64,000 nucleotides of DNA from Bacteroidota bacterium. Its GTDB lineage: Bacteria; Bacteroidota; Bacteroidia; SXHM01. The position numbers and the translations under genes were made by a program. Below the pieces are notes generated by a model that had not been told where the DNA came from, ran no database searches, and saw only the letters and a list, made by a program, of their open reading frames with translations. Below, in pieces: positions 32,734 to 42,874 of this stretch. The stretch lies in assembly GCA_947479755.1 (NCBI GenBank), contig CANKAM010000001.1:62001-126000 (forward strand). Direction: 5' to 3'. How positions within the stretch are numbered: position 1 is the stretch's first letter; every line of letters starts with the position of its first letter.

Positions 32734-34224
32734 TTATAAACCTCTTACCGGTTTTTCTTTAAATCCAAATCCGGTGTTTCCTTTTACATCTCCTGTATTT
32801 TCCAACATCTCAATTGATTCTTCGCGGTGAGCAGGTGGTATTACAAATCTTTCGTCAAAAGTTGCAAGTGCAGTAAGCCTGAAAATTGCATCAGCCGTGT
32901 CGGGTTCCATTTGAACCTCTTTCAAAGCCTGAGAAATTTCTGCAGCATTCAAGTCTCCTACCGTAACACCTCTTCTGTGTAGTCTCACAGCCATCAGCCT
33001 TTTCATAACTTCTGTTACTTTTCCGGTATCGCCTGCAGAAAAAAGTGAAGCAAGATATTTCATTGGTAAACGATTGCTTTCAACTCCATTCCAAAGAGAT
33101 TTACTGGTTGAATTATAAACACCGTCTGATACAGTTGCCATGGTTGGAAGCAATGCCGGCACATAAAATAAATTAGGCAATGTTCTGAATTCAGGGTGTA
33201 GCGGCAATGCAAGTTTCCACACTTTTACAAATTTGTAAACCGGGGAATTTTGTGCAGCAGTAATAGTAGAATCTGCAACTCCATTTAATCTGGCTTGCTT
33301 TATTACTTCCGGATCAAACGGGTCAAGATAAATATCCATTTGAGCGTCCACTAATCTGTCATCAGGTGCTGCTGCTGCTGCTGCAATTTTATCTGCATCA
33401 TACAGCAATACACCCAGATAGCGAATTCTTCCAACGCAGGAGTGGAAGCAAGCAGGCGCCTGACCCGATTCAAGACGGGGATAACAAAGAATACATTTTT
33501 CAGATTTTCCGGTATTCCAGTTATAATAACTCTTTTTATACGGACAAGCTGTTACACACATTCTCCACGCACGGCAACGTTCCTGATTAATCAATACAAT
33601 TCCATCTTCACCTCTTTTGTATAGTGCTCCTGAAGGGCAAGAACCAACACAAGCCGGATTTAAACAGTGATTACAGATTCTCGGTAGGTAATGGAGAGTC
33701 ATTCTTTCCAGTTGAAACATGGCCTCTCTCTCTGCCGCTGATAATTTCTCAAGATTTACATCCTGACGGGCATAATCAATAGAGCCACTCATGTCATCAT
33801 CCCAATTAGGTCCAGACTGAACATCCATGTGTTCACCTGTTACCAAAGAAACAGGACGTGCTGTTGGCTGGTCATCACCTTCAGGTGCAGTAAATAAATC
33901 TTGGTATTTGTAGGTCCAAGGCTCATAATAATCATCTAACACAGGCATGTGAGGATTATGAAAAATATTTTTCAATCCTTTAAATTTGCCTGCACCTTTC
34001 AAGGAAACGGTATCACCATTCTTTTCCCAGCCACCTTTATAGATGTCTTGATTTTCCCATTTGGTTGGATAACCTGTTCCGGGTTTTGTTTCAACATTAT
34101 TCCACCACATATATTCCGCACCTTTCCTGTCAGTCCAGATATTTTTGCAGGCGATGGAACAAGTATGACACCCGATACATTTATCGAGGTGAAAAACCAT
34201 TGACACTTGCGATCTTACGTCCAT
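32734..34224 (-). CDS. narH: Respiratory nitrate reductase beta subunit
   Basis: This 496-residue ferredoxin-like electron transfer subunit has four cysteine clusters: CIGCHTCSIACKN near the start, CNHCLNPACVGSCPSG (about 185-200), CRAWRMCVTACPYKK (Trp in place of one Cys, giving the known [3Fe-4S] cluster) and CILCYPRLESGQAPACFHSC. It relays electrons from NarI haems to NarG. The start VRSQVSMVFHLDKCIGCHTC resembles the cytoplasm-facing enzyme of E. coli. It follows narG by 21 bp. Confidence 0.96.
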   Translation of the reverse strand: MDVRSQVSMVFHLDKCIGCHTCSIACKNIWTDRKGAEYMWWNNVETKPGTGYPTKWENQDIYKGGWEKNGDTVSLKGAGKFKGLKNIFHNPHMPVLDDYYEPWTYKYQDLFTAPEGDDQPTARPVSLVTGEHMDVQSGPNWDDDMSGSIDYARQDVNLEKLSAAEREAMFQLERMTLHYLPRICNHCLNPACVGSCPSGALYKRGEDGIVLINQERCRAWRMCVTACPYKKSYYNWNTGKSEKCILCYPRLESGQAPACFHSCVGRIRYLGVLLYDADKIAAAAAAPDDRLVDAQMDIYLDPFDPEVIKQARLNGVADSTITAAQNSPVYKFVKVWKLALPLHPEFRTLPNLFYVPALLPTMATVSDGVYNSTSKSLWNGVESNRLPMKYLASLFSAGDTGKVTEVMKRLMAVRLHRRGVTVGDLNAAEISQALKEVQMEPDTADAIFRLTALATFDERFVIPPAHREESIEMLENTGDVKGNTGFGFKEKPVRGL

Positions 34225-34245
34225 AATTTTATTTTTTTATTTTTT

Positions 34246-37200
34246 TTAAAATTCAACTTTTTCCATTCTTCTTACTAAAACGTGAGTATCACGATTTACT
34301 CCAACAGGTCCCCAATAATTGAAGTGATAGGAGAACTGTCCGTAACCACCTACCATCAAACTTGGCTTTAAGTGAATACGTGTGAAGCTGTTGTGACCAC
34401 CCGCTCTTTTTCCTCCACGCTCCTGTGATTTAGGAACTGAGTAGGTTCTTTCAGGAGAGTGGTAAACAATACACACTCCGTTCGGGATACGAGCACTCAC
34501 GCAGGCACGGGTACAATAAACTCCGTGGTCATTATAAACTTCAACCCAATCGTTATCTTTTACTCCAATGGATGCTGCATCTTCCTCACTCATCCAGCAA
34601 GGTTCCATTCCGCGAGATAAAGTCAACATGCGAAGTGTATCCCCATAGGTAGAGTGGATGTGCCATTTACCGTGTGGTGTTAATACGTTGAACATTTTAG
34701 CTTTTCCATCATTGATTGTTTTTCTCAAATCACCATATGCTTTTGGTGTTGGAGATGGTTTGTATGTTGGAAGATGCTCTCCGAATGCGATGTAACCATC
34801 ATGATCCAAATAAAATGCCTGGCGACCAGTTAGTGTTCTCCATGGAACCCAGCAATCAACATTGTAGGTATATGCGCAATATGCTCTACCGTTGTCCATT
34901 AATCCTGACCAAAGCGGAGAATTGTTATAACGCCTTGGCTGAGACTGAAGATCTTTATAATCAATCCTTACATCTTTACTTCCTATTCCATGCTGTACGA
35001 TTGGCATGCCGATTTTTTTCTCCATGTTCTCATAAGCACGAACAGTTAATTTTCCGTTCGTTAGTGAAGAAAGTCGCAATACAGCATTCACGGCTTCGAT
35101 ATCTTCCTTCAAAGAAGGGTATTCAACACCATCAACTTTTTGTACATGGCGTTTATCTTCTCCCATTTCTTTATAGACATCATCTGCCATAAAATTCACT
35201 CCGTGTGCACCTAAAGTATTAGTATTGAGGTTTGGCCCCAGTGCAATGTACTTATCGTAAATCTTGGTGTAGTCCCGTTCAACAATTGCAATTTTGTGCA
35301 TTGTTTTTCCAGGAATAGGCTCGCATTCTCCTTTGTACCAATCCAACAATTTAGGTTGTGAAATTTCATCTACCGTGTCGTGAGACAAAGGAAGATTCAC
35401 CACATCTTTCACCGGATTTGGCATATATCCTTTCGCCATTTCGCTCACGGTTTTTGCAAGTAATTGAAAAATCTGCCAATCACTTTTAGACTCCCAAACA
35501 GGAGCAACGGCTGCTGATAATGGGTGAATGAACGAGTGCATGTCGGTAGAATTTATATCTGCTTTCTCATACCAAGATGCTGTAGGAAGAACTATATCAG
35601 AATACAACGCAGAAGTATCCATTCGGAAATTGATATCTACTATTAGATCCATCTTCCCTTTTGGCGCTTCTCTCCAAAGTATTTCAGTTACTTTATCCTG
35701 AGCAACTTCATCTGCAATTTTATTGGTGTGAGTTCCCAAGTAGTGATCGAGCATGTATTCATGTCCTTTTGCGCTTGCCATCAATGCGTTTCCTCTCCAG
35801 ATAAACCAGTTGCGTGGAAAGTTCACTTCATTATCAGGATCAGCGCAGGAGTATTTTATCTCTCTCGATTTTAATTTCTCAACTACATAATTTTTTATTT
35901 CATCATCGGTCTTTGCACCTGCCGCCATTGCATCGGTCGCGATTGTTAAATTGCTCTTGTCGTACTGAGGATAGAAAGGCATCCATCCGTTGCGAACAGA
36001 CATAGCCACCCAATCCGCAGTGTGCATATTTCCAAGTTTGCTTCCTTCAGGAATACTGTTGTACTCTGCCTGGTTGCCATCATATCTCCACTGATCAGAA
36101 TTCATGTAGTGCCAGATAGGAGCTTGTTGCAAACGGTTTGCACCTTGCCAATCTTTTGCTGCCATGATTGTTCCCCATGAATCGACCGGTGCTAATTTTT
36201 CCTGACCTACATAGTGATTCATTCCGCCTCCATTTACACCGTTGCAACCGGTTAACATCTGCGTCATGATTGCAGAACGATACATCAGGTTATTATGGAA
36301 CCAGTGACAAATTGCCGCACCTACAATCACCATACATTTTCCTTTGGTGATTTCAGCAGTACTTCCCCACTCACGAGCGAGTTGAAGAACTGTTTCTTTT
36401 CCAATTCCGGTAAATATTTCCTGCCATGCCGGGGTATATGCTTGGTTTTTATCATCGTAATCTTTTGGATAATCACCGGGCAAACCTCTTCCAACTCCGT
36501 ACTGTCCAAATGTTAAATCGTAAACTGTAACTGTAGGAATTTTTGTTCCATCCGCAGTCTCTACATATTTTACAGGTACTCCGCGCACAGCTTTTTTGCC
36601 TAAACCAAATTCTGTAAACTCTACTTGTAAAACATCATCACTTATTCCAAGTAGCGTTAATGTTGGATCGAATTCCTGATTTGATTCTCCATCTTCGAAT
36701 TTCAAATTCCAGTTTCCAACTTTACCTTTATCCCAACGCTGACCCATGGTACCCTTTGGCATTACAAGTTTTCCTGTTTTACTATCGATATTCAGGAATT
36801 TCCAATCTCCATTTTCAACATCTTTATAATTAGCTAAACGATTTGCTCTTACCAATTTCATTGGGTGATAAGCATCGCCTTTCTTTTCCAACTCAACTAA
36901 GAACGGACAGTCGGTATATCTTTTTACATAATCAATAAAATAAGGAACTTGTCTGTCTGCATGAAATTCTTTCAGGATTACATGGGTAACAGCCATCCAG
37001 AATGCTCCATCAGATCCTGCGTGAACAGGAATCCATTGGTCAGCGTGTTTTGCCACCATGCTAAAGTCGGGTGACATAACTACTGTTTTGGTTCCGTTGT
37101 GTTTTGATTCAGAGAAAAAGTGAATATCGGGAGTACGAGTCATTCCAAGGTTTGCACCCATGGAAACACAGAATTTTGAATTATACCAATCAGCACTTTC

Positions 37201-37869
37201 GCAAACGTCTGTCTGTTCTCCCCATATTTCAGGATATGCTGTAGGAAGATCGCAATACCAATCGTAGAAACTCAGGTTAACTCCTCCTAATAATTGAAGA
37301 TAACGGGCACCGGAAGCATAGCTCAACATGGACATGGCAGGAATTGGAGAGAATCCAATTACTCTATCTGGTCCATATTTTTTAATTGTGTATAAATTAG
37401 CTGCTGCTATAAGTTCAACAACCTCGTCCCATTTAACTCTTCGGAATCCTCCTTTACCTCTTGCACGTTGGTATCTTTTTCTTTTTTCAGAATCGTTTTG
37501 TAAATTTTCCCATGCTTTAATAGGATCACCGCCTGCAGCCTGTTTTTCACGATTAAATAAATCCATTAATGCTCCGCGCATCAAAGGGTATTTAACACGT
37601 ATTGGTGAATATAAATACCATGAATAAGAGATTCCTCTTTGGCATCCACGCGGTTCGTATGGCGGAAGTGATGCCTCAAGCAATGGATAGTCCAGGGCCT
37701 GAGTTTCCCATACAACTATTCCATCTTTCACGTGAATATTCCAGGAACATCCACCTGTGCAGTTTACACCATGCGTGCTGCGCACCACTTTATCATACTG
37801 CCAGCGGTTGCGGTAAAATTCTTCCCATTTGCGGGTTTCGGGCGAGATAATGTCTTCAATCCAACTCAT
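34246..37869 (-). CDS. narG: Respiratory nitrate reductase alpha subunit (molybdenum)
   Basis: This 1207-residue catalytic subunit reduces nitrate to nitrite at a bis-MGD molybdenum. The N-terminal cluster motif is [16 protein letters not shown] with PRGCQRG, in which His replaces one Cys as in Nar[20 protein letters not shown] contains the Asp that ligates molybdenum. There is no twin-arginine signal, and the start ([21 protein letters not shown]) resembles the E. coli cytoplasmic enzyme, so the active site should face the cytoplasm. That means nitrate import is needed, in keeping with the NarK genes. It follows the diheme cytochrome gene by 34 bp in the operon. Confidence 0.97.
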   Translation of the reverse strand: MSWIEDIISPETRKWEEFYRNRWQYDKVVRSTHGVNCTGGCSWNIHVKDGIVVWETQALDYPLLEASLPPYEPRGCQRGISYSWYLYSPIRVKYPLMRGALMDLFNREKQAAGGDPIKAWENLQNDSEKRKRYQRARGKGGFRRVKWDEVVELIAAANLYTIKKYGPDRVIGFSPIPAMSMLSYASGARYLQLLGGVNLSFYDWYCDLPTAYPEIWGEQTDVCESADWYNSKFCVSMGANLGMTRTPDIHFFSESKHNGTKTVVMSPDFSMVAKHADQWIPVHAGSDGAFWMAVTHVILKEFHADRQVPYFIDYVKRYTDCPFLVELEKKGDAYHPMKLVRANRLANYKDVENGDWKFLNIDSKTGKLVMPKGTMGQRWDKGKVGNWNLKFEDGESNQEFDPTLTLLGISDDVLQVEFTEFGLGKKAVRGVPVKYVETADGTKIPTVTVYDLTFGQYGVGRGLPGDYPKDYDDKNQAYTPAWQEIFTGIGKETVLQLAREWGSTAEITKGKCMVIVGAAICHWFHNNLMYRSAIMTQMLTGCNGVNGGGMNHYVGQEKLAPVDSWGTIMAAKDWQGANRLQQAPIWHYMNSDQWRYDGNQAEYNSIPEGSKLGNMHTADWVAMSVRNGWMPFYPQYDKSNLTIATDAMAAGAKTDDEIKNYVVEKLKSREIKYSCADPDNEVNFPRNWFIWRGNALMASAKGHEYMLDHYLGTHTNKIADEVAQDKVTEILWREAPKGKMDLIVDINFRMDTSALYSDIVLPTASWYEKADINSTDMHSFIHPLSAAVAPVWESKSDWQIFQLLAKTVSEMAKGYMPNPVKDVVNLPLSHDTVDEISQPKLLDWYKGECEPIPGKTMHKIAIVERDYTKIYDKYIALGPNLNTNTLGAHGVNFMADDVYKEMGEDKRHVQKVDGVEYPSLKEDIEAVNAVLRLSSLTNGKLTVRAYENMEKKIGMPIVQHGIGSKDVRIDYKDLQSQPRRYNNSPLWSGLMDNGRAYCAYTYNVDCWVPWRTLTGRQAFYLDHDGYIAFGEHLPTYKPSPTPKAYGDLRKTINDGKAKMFNVLTPHGKWHIHSTYGDTLRMLTLSRGMEPCWMSEEDAASIGVKDNDWVEVYNDHGVYCTRACVSARIPNGVCIVYHSPERTYSVPKSQERGGKRAGGHNSFTRIHLKPSLMVGGYGQFSYHFNYWGPVGVNRDTHVLVRRMEKVEF

Positions 37870-37903
37870 AAGTATATTGTTTTAAGGTTCGTATTTTTTT
37901 TAA

Positions 37904-38791
37904 CTAAATGGATTTTAACTGGCGATCGTAGATGTCTTTTTTAACGGTTTCTTTTTTGCGGGCAAACCAAAGAAAGTAAATCAGAATAAGTATTCCGCCT
38001 AAACCACCAATACCTCCATAGAGTAAAAGGTATGGTGAACTTGCTACCTGATTTGCAGTGTCTTTATCAACTTTGTTTAAAAAAGCTGTGAGGGCTGCTA
38101 TTTCGGGTTCGGTTATGGTTTTGCCTTTATAGGCTTGTGTCATTGCAGGAAATGGTGGTGCTCCTAATATTCCTAATATTCCGGCATCACCTCCTAATCT
38201 GCTATGGGCTGTTGTTAAATCTTTTGCCAGCAAACCTCCTGGAATAACTCCGGTGTAGTTTACATTGTGGCATGCTATGCAGGCAACTCCTCCATTACTG
38301 AGGGCATTGCTGCCAATAAACAGATTTTTGCCGAGTTCAATAACTTCGGGTGTTGCATTTGCTGAAGCGCTTACAGGTGTTTCTGCAACTGTAGGAGCGG
38401 CAACTGTTGCGGCTTCACTTTTTCCGGCAATGAATGTGTAGATTGCTTTTATGTCGCCATTGGGGATGGTTTGGTCGGGCATCATGATGCTGCTGTATTC
38501 TTCATAAATTGCTTTGGCATCAGCGTCTCCGCTTTTGATTAGTGCTTGCGAACTGCGTGTCCATTTCATCAGCCATTCTTCTGTGCGTTTTGTGGTAACG
38601 CCTGCAAGGTCTGGCCCTACTAATCGTCCTCCTCCTACTTTGTGGCAGGCTGAGCAGTTTTGTTTAAAAATTGCTTCACCATCTTGTGCATGGGTTGCTG
38701 AAATTGAAAACAGGAAGAAACCTGTAATTGGCAAAAAGAAAAAAAATGTTTTTCTCATATATTGTGGATTGGGTTTATTTACCTGTTTCAT
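37904..38791 (-). CDS. Membrane-anchored diheme cytochrome c of the nar operon
   Basis: This 295-residue periplasmic cytochrome has a signal peptide (KTFFFFLPITGFFLFSISATHA) and a first c-haem site CSACHKVGGGRLVGPDL with a Met ligand in IMMPDQ. A Pro/Ala/Thr-rich linker leads to the second site CIACHNVNYTG with a Met in PPFPAMTQAY, then a C-terminal helix (PYLLLYGGIGGLGGILILIYFLWF). It begins the nar operon. Diheme cytochromes in nar operons (for example NarC of Thermus) link nitrate reductase to other redox partners. An alternative start at 38758 gives a more usual signal peptide length. Confidence 0.87.
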   Translation of the reverse strand: MKQVNKPNPQYMRKTFFFFLPITGFFLFSISATHAQDGEAIFKQNCSACHKVGGGRLVGPDLAGVTTKRTEEWLMKWTRSSQALIKSGDADAKAIYEEYSSIMMPDQTIPNGDIKAIYTFIAGKSEAATVAAPTVAETPVSASANATPEVIELGKNLFIGSNALSNGGVACIACHNVNYTGVIPGGLLAKDLTTAHSRLGGDAGILGILGAPPFPAMTQAYKGKTITEPEIAALTAFLNKVDKDTANQVASSPYLLLYGGIGGLGGILILIYFLWFARKKETVKKDIYDRQLKSI

Positions 38792-38856
38792 TGTTTCCCC
38801 TTTTAAAATATGATTAATGTTAATGTAAGGTTTTGTTGTGTGGTTATTTCCGGGGA

Positions 38857-38900
38857 CAAAATTGTTTTTCTTGTAGTCTTAAAACAATGATTTTGGTCAT
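38857..38900 (-). promoter_or_regulatory. Operator and promoter of the nar operon
   Basis: ATGATTTTGGTCAT (38887-38900) has the ATGA-N6-TCAT core. On the minus strand CAATTTTG (plus CAAAATTG, 38857-38864) is one mismatch from TAnnTTTG and centred exactly 33 bp downstream. It lies ahead of the diheme cytochrome and narG. Confidence 0.68.
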
Positions 38901-39039
38901 ATAATTTAATGTTCCTAGTCATGATTATAAATTTTAGCTAAGAGCCTGTTTAAGTTTTAACTAATAATGTTTTTATAAATATCACTTTTTTACAAAAAAA
39001 TAACTCTACAAATTTTTTGAATTATCATTCGCTCAAACA

Positions 39040-39152
39040 ATGATTATCATCATAGTTTGCATTTTTATTTATCAACAATATAAACTGACATAAGTCATTT
39101 GTAAACTATGATGGGAATCATTGTATCTGTCGATTCATCACCAATACATTTG
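39040..39152 (+). promoter_or_regulatory. Triple operator and promoter of narK
   Basis: Two full ATGA-N6-TCAT sites (39040-39053 and 39108-39121) and one degenerate site (39085-39098, CTGA...TCAT) lie in tandem. The nearest is centred 34 bp from a perfect -7 element, TACATTTG (39145-39152). The region 38792-39223 otherwise holds no gene. Confidence 0.7.
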
Positions 39153-39223
39153 TTGCGAAATTTTTAATCTTTTTCTTTTGACAAAAAAATATAACAACCT
39201 TCATCTATAATATTATAATATAT

Positions 39224-40954
39224 ATGGGAAATTTTAAAACTTTTTTAAAAGCAGGGCACGCACCCACCCTTTTTGCGTCTTTCCTTTATTTTGATTTTTG
39301 TTTTGCTATTTGGGTTTTGAACGGAGCTATGGCTCCGTTCATCAGCGAAGAGTTCAATCTTACTCCTGGGCAAAAAGGGTTTATGGTTTCTATTCCTATT
39401 CTGGCAGGGGCATTAATGCGATTCCCTCTTGGAGTATTAGCTCAATACATTGGTAGGAAATATGCATCTCTGGTAGAGATGGGATTAATCCTGATAGCAT
39501 TGGTATACGGATATTTTATGGTTGATACCTATTCTGAAGTATTGAATATGGGCGTTCTGCTTGGCATTGCCGGGGCAAGTTTTGGGGTTGCGCTTTCTTT
39601 GGGCTCAGGATGGTATCCCCCAAAATACAAAGGACTGGCAATGGGAATTGCAGGAGCTGGAAACAGCGGCACTGTTCTGGCAATGCTGTTTGCCCCCCCG
39701 CTTGCCACTGAATTCGGATGGCAGGCAGTATATGGAATGGGTGCCATCTTTATGTTGATACCAATGCTGGTGATGATAATCTTTGCCAAAGAACCTCCCG
39801 ATGTACATAAGCAGAGTTTTCTGGAACATATCAAATGTCTGTTTGAAAAAGATGGGTGGGTTTTCAACCTAATTTATATCATCACTTTTGGAGGGTTTAT
39901 TGGATTATCCAGTTTCCTTCCCACTTATTTTCATGATCAGTTTGGAGTAACAAAAGTGGAAGCCGGGCAGCTCACTATGCTCGCAGCTCTCATGGGAAGT
40001 GCTGTTCGGGTGGTAGGCGGATGGATTTCTGACCGTTGGGGAGGAGTTAATTCTCTTAAACTGATGTTTGTAATTATTATCATCTGCATGTTTATTGCAT
40101 CTTTCCAACTCGATCTGGTAAGTACCACCATCCTATTCATGGTTACATTCGCAGCTTTGGGAGCAGGTAATGGGTCGCTGTTTCAGCTAGTGCCATTGCG
40201 CTGGCCCCTTACCACAGCAGTGGCTGGCAGTATGATTGGCGAGATTGGCGCATTGGGAGGCAGCATCATTCCCAATGCAATGGGTCAATCAAAACAACTG
40301 ACTGGCTCCTTCCAATATGGCTTCCTCATATTTTTAGGTGTCGCAGTTCTTGCTTTGGTTGTTCTTCAGGTAGCCCAGTACAAATGGACCAAAACCTGGG
40401 CAGAAAAAGGCGGCAGGGCTCGTATCCGCAAAGAAGAAATCGGACTTAAAATTCAAGAACACATTCCGGGATTACAAACTGTTTTGGCAAAGGCCGCAGT
40501 AAAAGGTGCAGAATTTTCTTACCAGACTATCATTTACCCAGTAGGGAATTCGGAACTGGCAGATAAAGCACGGGAACACGCTGCCTATCTGTCAAAAACC
40601 ACTGGTTCTAAAATAGTTTTACTATATGTAAATGAAAAATTCCATAGCACAGGTGTTTTAGCCACTGATTCTCCTGAATGGGCTAAGATACGGGAAGGAT
40701 GGATAAACGAAGGAAAACAAATTCTGATTGCCGAAGCCAAGAAGCTCAATGACCTGAATGTAACAAATATTGAAGCTGTGTTCGGTCAAGGTGATGTTGC
40801 CTCCGAGATTGTTGCTATTGCAAAAGAAAGAAGAGCTGAACTGATTTTGCTTGCAAGTCACTTAGCCTCACCATTAGGCAAATTATTGATGGGGAGCAGG
40901 ACTTTTGAGGTATTTAAAGAAGCACCGTGCCCGATATTAAGAATCGTAAGATAA
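39224..40954 (+). CDS. narK: NarK-type nitrate/nitrite transporter fused to a UspA domain
   Basis: This 576-residue protein has an N-terminal MFS transporter of 12 segments (about 1-400) of the NarK1/NNP type, with the signature LGSGWYPPKYKGLAMGIAGAGNSG (about 127-150) and a second GAGNGSLFQLVPLRWP segment. The C-terminal about 140 residues form a universal stress protein domain: TIIYPVGNSELADKAREHA, KIVLLYVNEK, ILLASHLASPLGKLLMGSRTFEV and CPILRIV. NarK proteins import nitrate or exchange it for nitrite. The Usp domain may bind ATP and regulate transport. It is divergent from nar and controlled by three operators. Confidence 0.92.
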   Translation: MGNFKTFLKAGHAPTLFASFLYFDFCFAIWVLNGAMAPFISEEFNLTPGQKGFMVSIPILAGALMRFPLGVLAQYIGRKYASLVEMGLILIALVYGYFMVDTYSEVLNMGVLLGIAGASFGVALSLGSGWYPPKYKGLAMGIAGAGNSGTVLAMLFAPPLATEFGWQAVYGMGAIFMLIPMLVMIIFAKEPPDVHKQSFLEHIKCLFEKDGWVFNLIYIITFGGFIGLSSFLPTYFHDQFGVTKVEAGQLTMLAALMGSAVRVVGGWISDRWGGVNSLKLMFVIIIICMFIASFQLDLVSTTILFMVTFAALGAGNGSLFQLVPLRWPLTTAVAGSMIGEIGALGGSIIPNAMGQSKQLTGSFQYGFLIFLGVAVLALVVLQVAQYKWTKTWAEKGGRARIRKEEIGLKIQEHIPGLQTVLAKAAVKGAEFSYQTIIYPVGNSELADKAREHAAYLSKTTGSKIVLLYVNEKFHSTGVLATDSPEWAKIREGWINEGKQILIAEAKKLNDLNVTNIEAVFGQGDVASEIVAIAKERRAELILLASHLASPLGKLLMGSRTFEVFKEAPCPILRIVR

Positions 40955-41003
40955 ATTCAATAATAATACAATCGCATTACAAACAACTAAAACCAAAATC
41001 ATT

Positions 41004-42347
41004 ATGGCAACATGGCTAACAAAATGGGAACCCGAAAACCCTGATTTTTGGGAAAGTACAGGTAAATCAATCGCCTGGAGAGTACTAACAATAACAACAA
41101 TTTCACTTATCCTCTCCTTCGCTACCTGGTTTATGATGAGCGCCATTGTTACCAAACTACCGGGCATAGGATTTAAGTTTACCAAAGACCAACTCTTCTG
41201 GTTAGCCGCCATACCTGGTCTGGCAGCGGGATTGCTCCGTTTAGTTCATACATTTTTATTGCCCATTTACGGTTCGCGCCATGTTATCAGCATAGCAACC
41301 TTTATTAAAATAATACCAGCCATAGGGCTTGGTCTTGCTGTAATGAACCCCACAACACCCTTCTGGGTATTTATGGTGTTAGCTTTTACCTGCGGTTTCG
41401 GAGGAGGCGACTTCTCATCCTACATGCCAAGCACAAGTATGTTTTTTCCTAAAAGATTGCAGGGAACTGCATTAGGTATTCAGGCGGGTATCGGAAATTT
41501 TGGTGTGAGCGTTGCACAATTTATGACACCTGCCATGTTGGGCGTTGCCACTTACGGTGCAGCCGAAGTTTTTACCAAAGTTGATCCTAAAACAAAAGAA
41601 GTATTGGGCACCTCAGAAATATATTTGCAAAGCGCAGCTTTCTGGTATGTTCCTTTATTGGTAATACTTGCAATAGCTTCCTGGTTCCTGATAAAAAGCA
41701 TACCGGTGAAAGCATCTTTTAAAGAACAGTTGGATATATTTAAAGATAAACACACCTGGTTTTGCACTATAACCTATGTAATGACTTTTGGAGGATTTTC
41801 AGGGCTTGCAGCCATATTTCCCTTAATGATAAAAACTATTTACGGAGATTTTGCCGGAGCCCCCGATCCATTGAAATATGCGTTCTTAGGTCCCCTGATT
41901 GGAGCAGGCAGCCGCGTATTATTTGGCTTTATAGCCGATAAAGTAGGAGGTGCAGTTTTAACAACCCTCACAGGAATAGGCTTAATCATAGGTTGCGTAG
42001 CAATGGTTCAATTAGGGTTATTAACACCCACATCCGTTGAACAGTTTCCTATGTTTCTTTACCTGATGCTGTTCCTGTTTTTTATTACAGGAATGGGCAA
42101 TGCCGCCACCTTCCGTCAATACCCTATTATATTTGGAAAAAATCCTCGCCAGGCAGCAGGTGTAATAGGTTTTACAGCAGCCATTGCAGCTTTTGGTCCT
42201 TTCATTTTCGCAAAATCAGTAAGCGCGGTAATGAACAGCACGGGTAATGCAAACGGTTTCTTTTATGCCATAGCAGTTTTCTTTGCTTTTGCCACAGCAA
42301 TCAACTGGTGGTATTATAACCGCAAAGACTGCGAAAGACCAAGTTGA
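41004..42347 (+). CDS. NarK2-type nitrate/nitrite antiporter
   Basis: This 447-residue MFS transporter of the NarK2/NarU branch starts WLTKWEPENPDFWESTGKSIAWR, like E. coli NarK. It has a CGFGGGDFSSYMPSTSMFFPKRLQGTALGIQAGIGNFGVS segment that holds the nitrate signature. It lacks the Usp domain of its neighbour. Together the two transporters resemble the NarK1-NarK2 pairs of denitrifiers, one importing nitrate and one exchanging nitrate for nitrite. It follows narK by 49 bp without a separate operator, so it is probably co-transcribed. I give no symbol because numbering differs between organisms. Confidence 0.9.
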   Translation: MATWLTKWEPENPDFWESTGKSIAWRVLTITTISLILSFATWFMMSAIVTKLPGIGFKFTKDQLFWLAAIPGLAAGLLRLVHTFLLPIYGSRHVISIATFIKIIPAIGLGLAVMNPTTPFWVFMVLAFTCGFGGGDFSSYMPSTSMFFPKRLQGTALGIQAGIGNFGVSVAQFMTPAMLGVATYGAAEVFTKVDPKTKEVLGTSEIYLQSAAFWYVPLLVILAIASWFLIKSIPVKASFKEQLDIFKDKHTWFCTITYVMTFGGFSGLAAIFPLMIKTIYGDFAGAPDPLKYAFLGPLIGAGSRVLFGFIADKVGGAVLTTLTGIGLIIGCVAMVQLGLLTPTSVEQFPMFLYLMLFLFFITGMGNAATFRQYPIIFGKNPRQAAGVIGFTAAIAAFGPFIFAKSVSAVMNSTGNANGFFYAIAVFFAFATAINWWYYNRKDCERPS

Positions 42348-42505
42348 ATAATGAACCTGAATGGACTGAATGTGGACTTAAGTAAAGAAATACTTCTCCA
42401 TAAACACGCTTAACAGAACCTAAATGTTTGATTTATCTACCTCTTCCGCATCTGTAAAGCCCCAAAAAGACCATTTGGCTCATCTGTGCGCGTCAGGAAA
42501 CAGGA

Positions 42506-42799
42506 AATCGAGCTATTTTATATCGTGGTGGCTGAGGTATTGTATCCAATGGAGCTATCCTGTTCAATGTGGCGCGTGGCATCAAACGAAATGGAGCTAT
42601 CCTGTTCAATGTGGAGCGTGGCATCAAACAAAATGGAGCTATCCGGTTCAATGTGGCGCGCGGCATCAAGCAAAATGGAGCTATCCCGTTCAATGTGGCG
42701 CGTGGCATCAAACAAAATGGAGCTATCCGGTTCAATACCTCAGCCACCACTATAGTAAATGGAGCTATTGGGTTCAATGTGCCGTCTACCACCCATTAA
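42506..42799. repeat. 42-bp tandem-repeat array (seven units)
   Basis: The 42348-42874 gap contains an array of period 42. Each unit begins with a head close to AATGGAGCTAT: units start at 42506, 42548, 42590, 42632, 42674, 42716 and 42758. Units two to five are nearly identical (body TTCAATGTGGCGCGTGGCATCAAA), and the ends are degenerate. Because 42 is divisible by three, several frames stay open and the track shows four overlapping ORFs; none has a start context or product I would believe. The rest of the gap shows nothing else but a short hairpin near 42818. Confidence 0.9.
42525..42750. repeat. 18-bp inverted repeat bracketing the tandem array
   Basis: GTGGTGGCTGAGGTATTG (42525-42542) is the exact reverse complement of CAATACCTCAGCCACCAC (42733-42750). 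It places the four best units on the loop of a potential long hairpin or between the ends of a small invertible or mobile unit. Confidence 0.85.
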
Positions 42800-42874
42800 A
42801 CAGTAACTAAAAGCCCGGTTTGTCGGTCAAAAACGGGATTAAACAGTAAGCAAAAAAACAAAAACAAAAAACAA

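Noticed and set aside
34716-35192. 158-residue plus-strand ORF inside narG
   Set aside because: It is antisense to a highly conserved coding region, rich in His and Cys from reversed codons, with no independent signals.
38911-38934. Another Crp/Fnr operator near GTTCCTAGTCATGATTATAA
   Set aside because: It has TCATGA in reverse arrangement and lacks the ATGA-N6-TCAT spacing and a matching -7 element.
40955-41003. Separate regulon promoter for narK2
   Set aside because: No palindrome is present in the short gap, so read-through from narK is more likely.
42506-42799. CRISPR array
   Set aside because: Units are directly adjacent with no unique spacers, and no cas genes are present. The same applies to 61274-61447.
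42424-42810. Several overlapping ORFs (128, 99, 89, 76 and 65 residues) as genes
   Set aside because: They come from the 42-bp repeats, whose period is divisible by three, so several frames stay open on both strands. No start context or family is evident.
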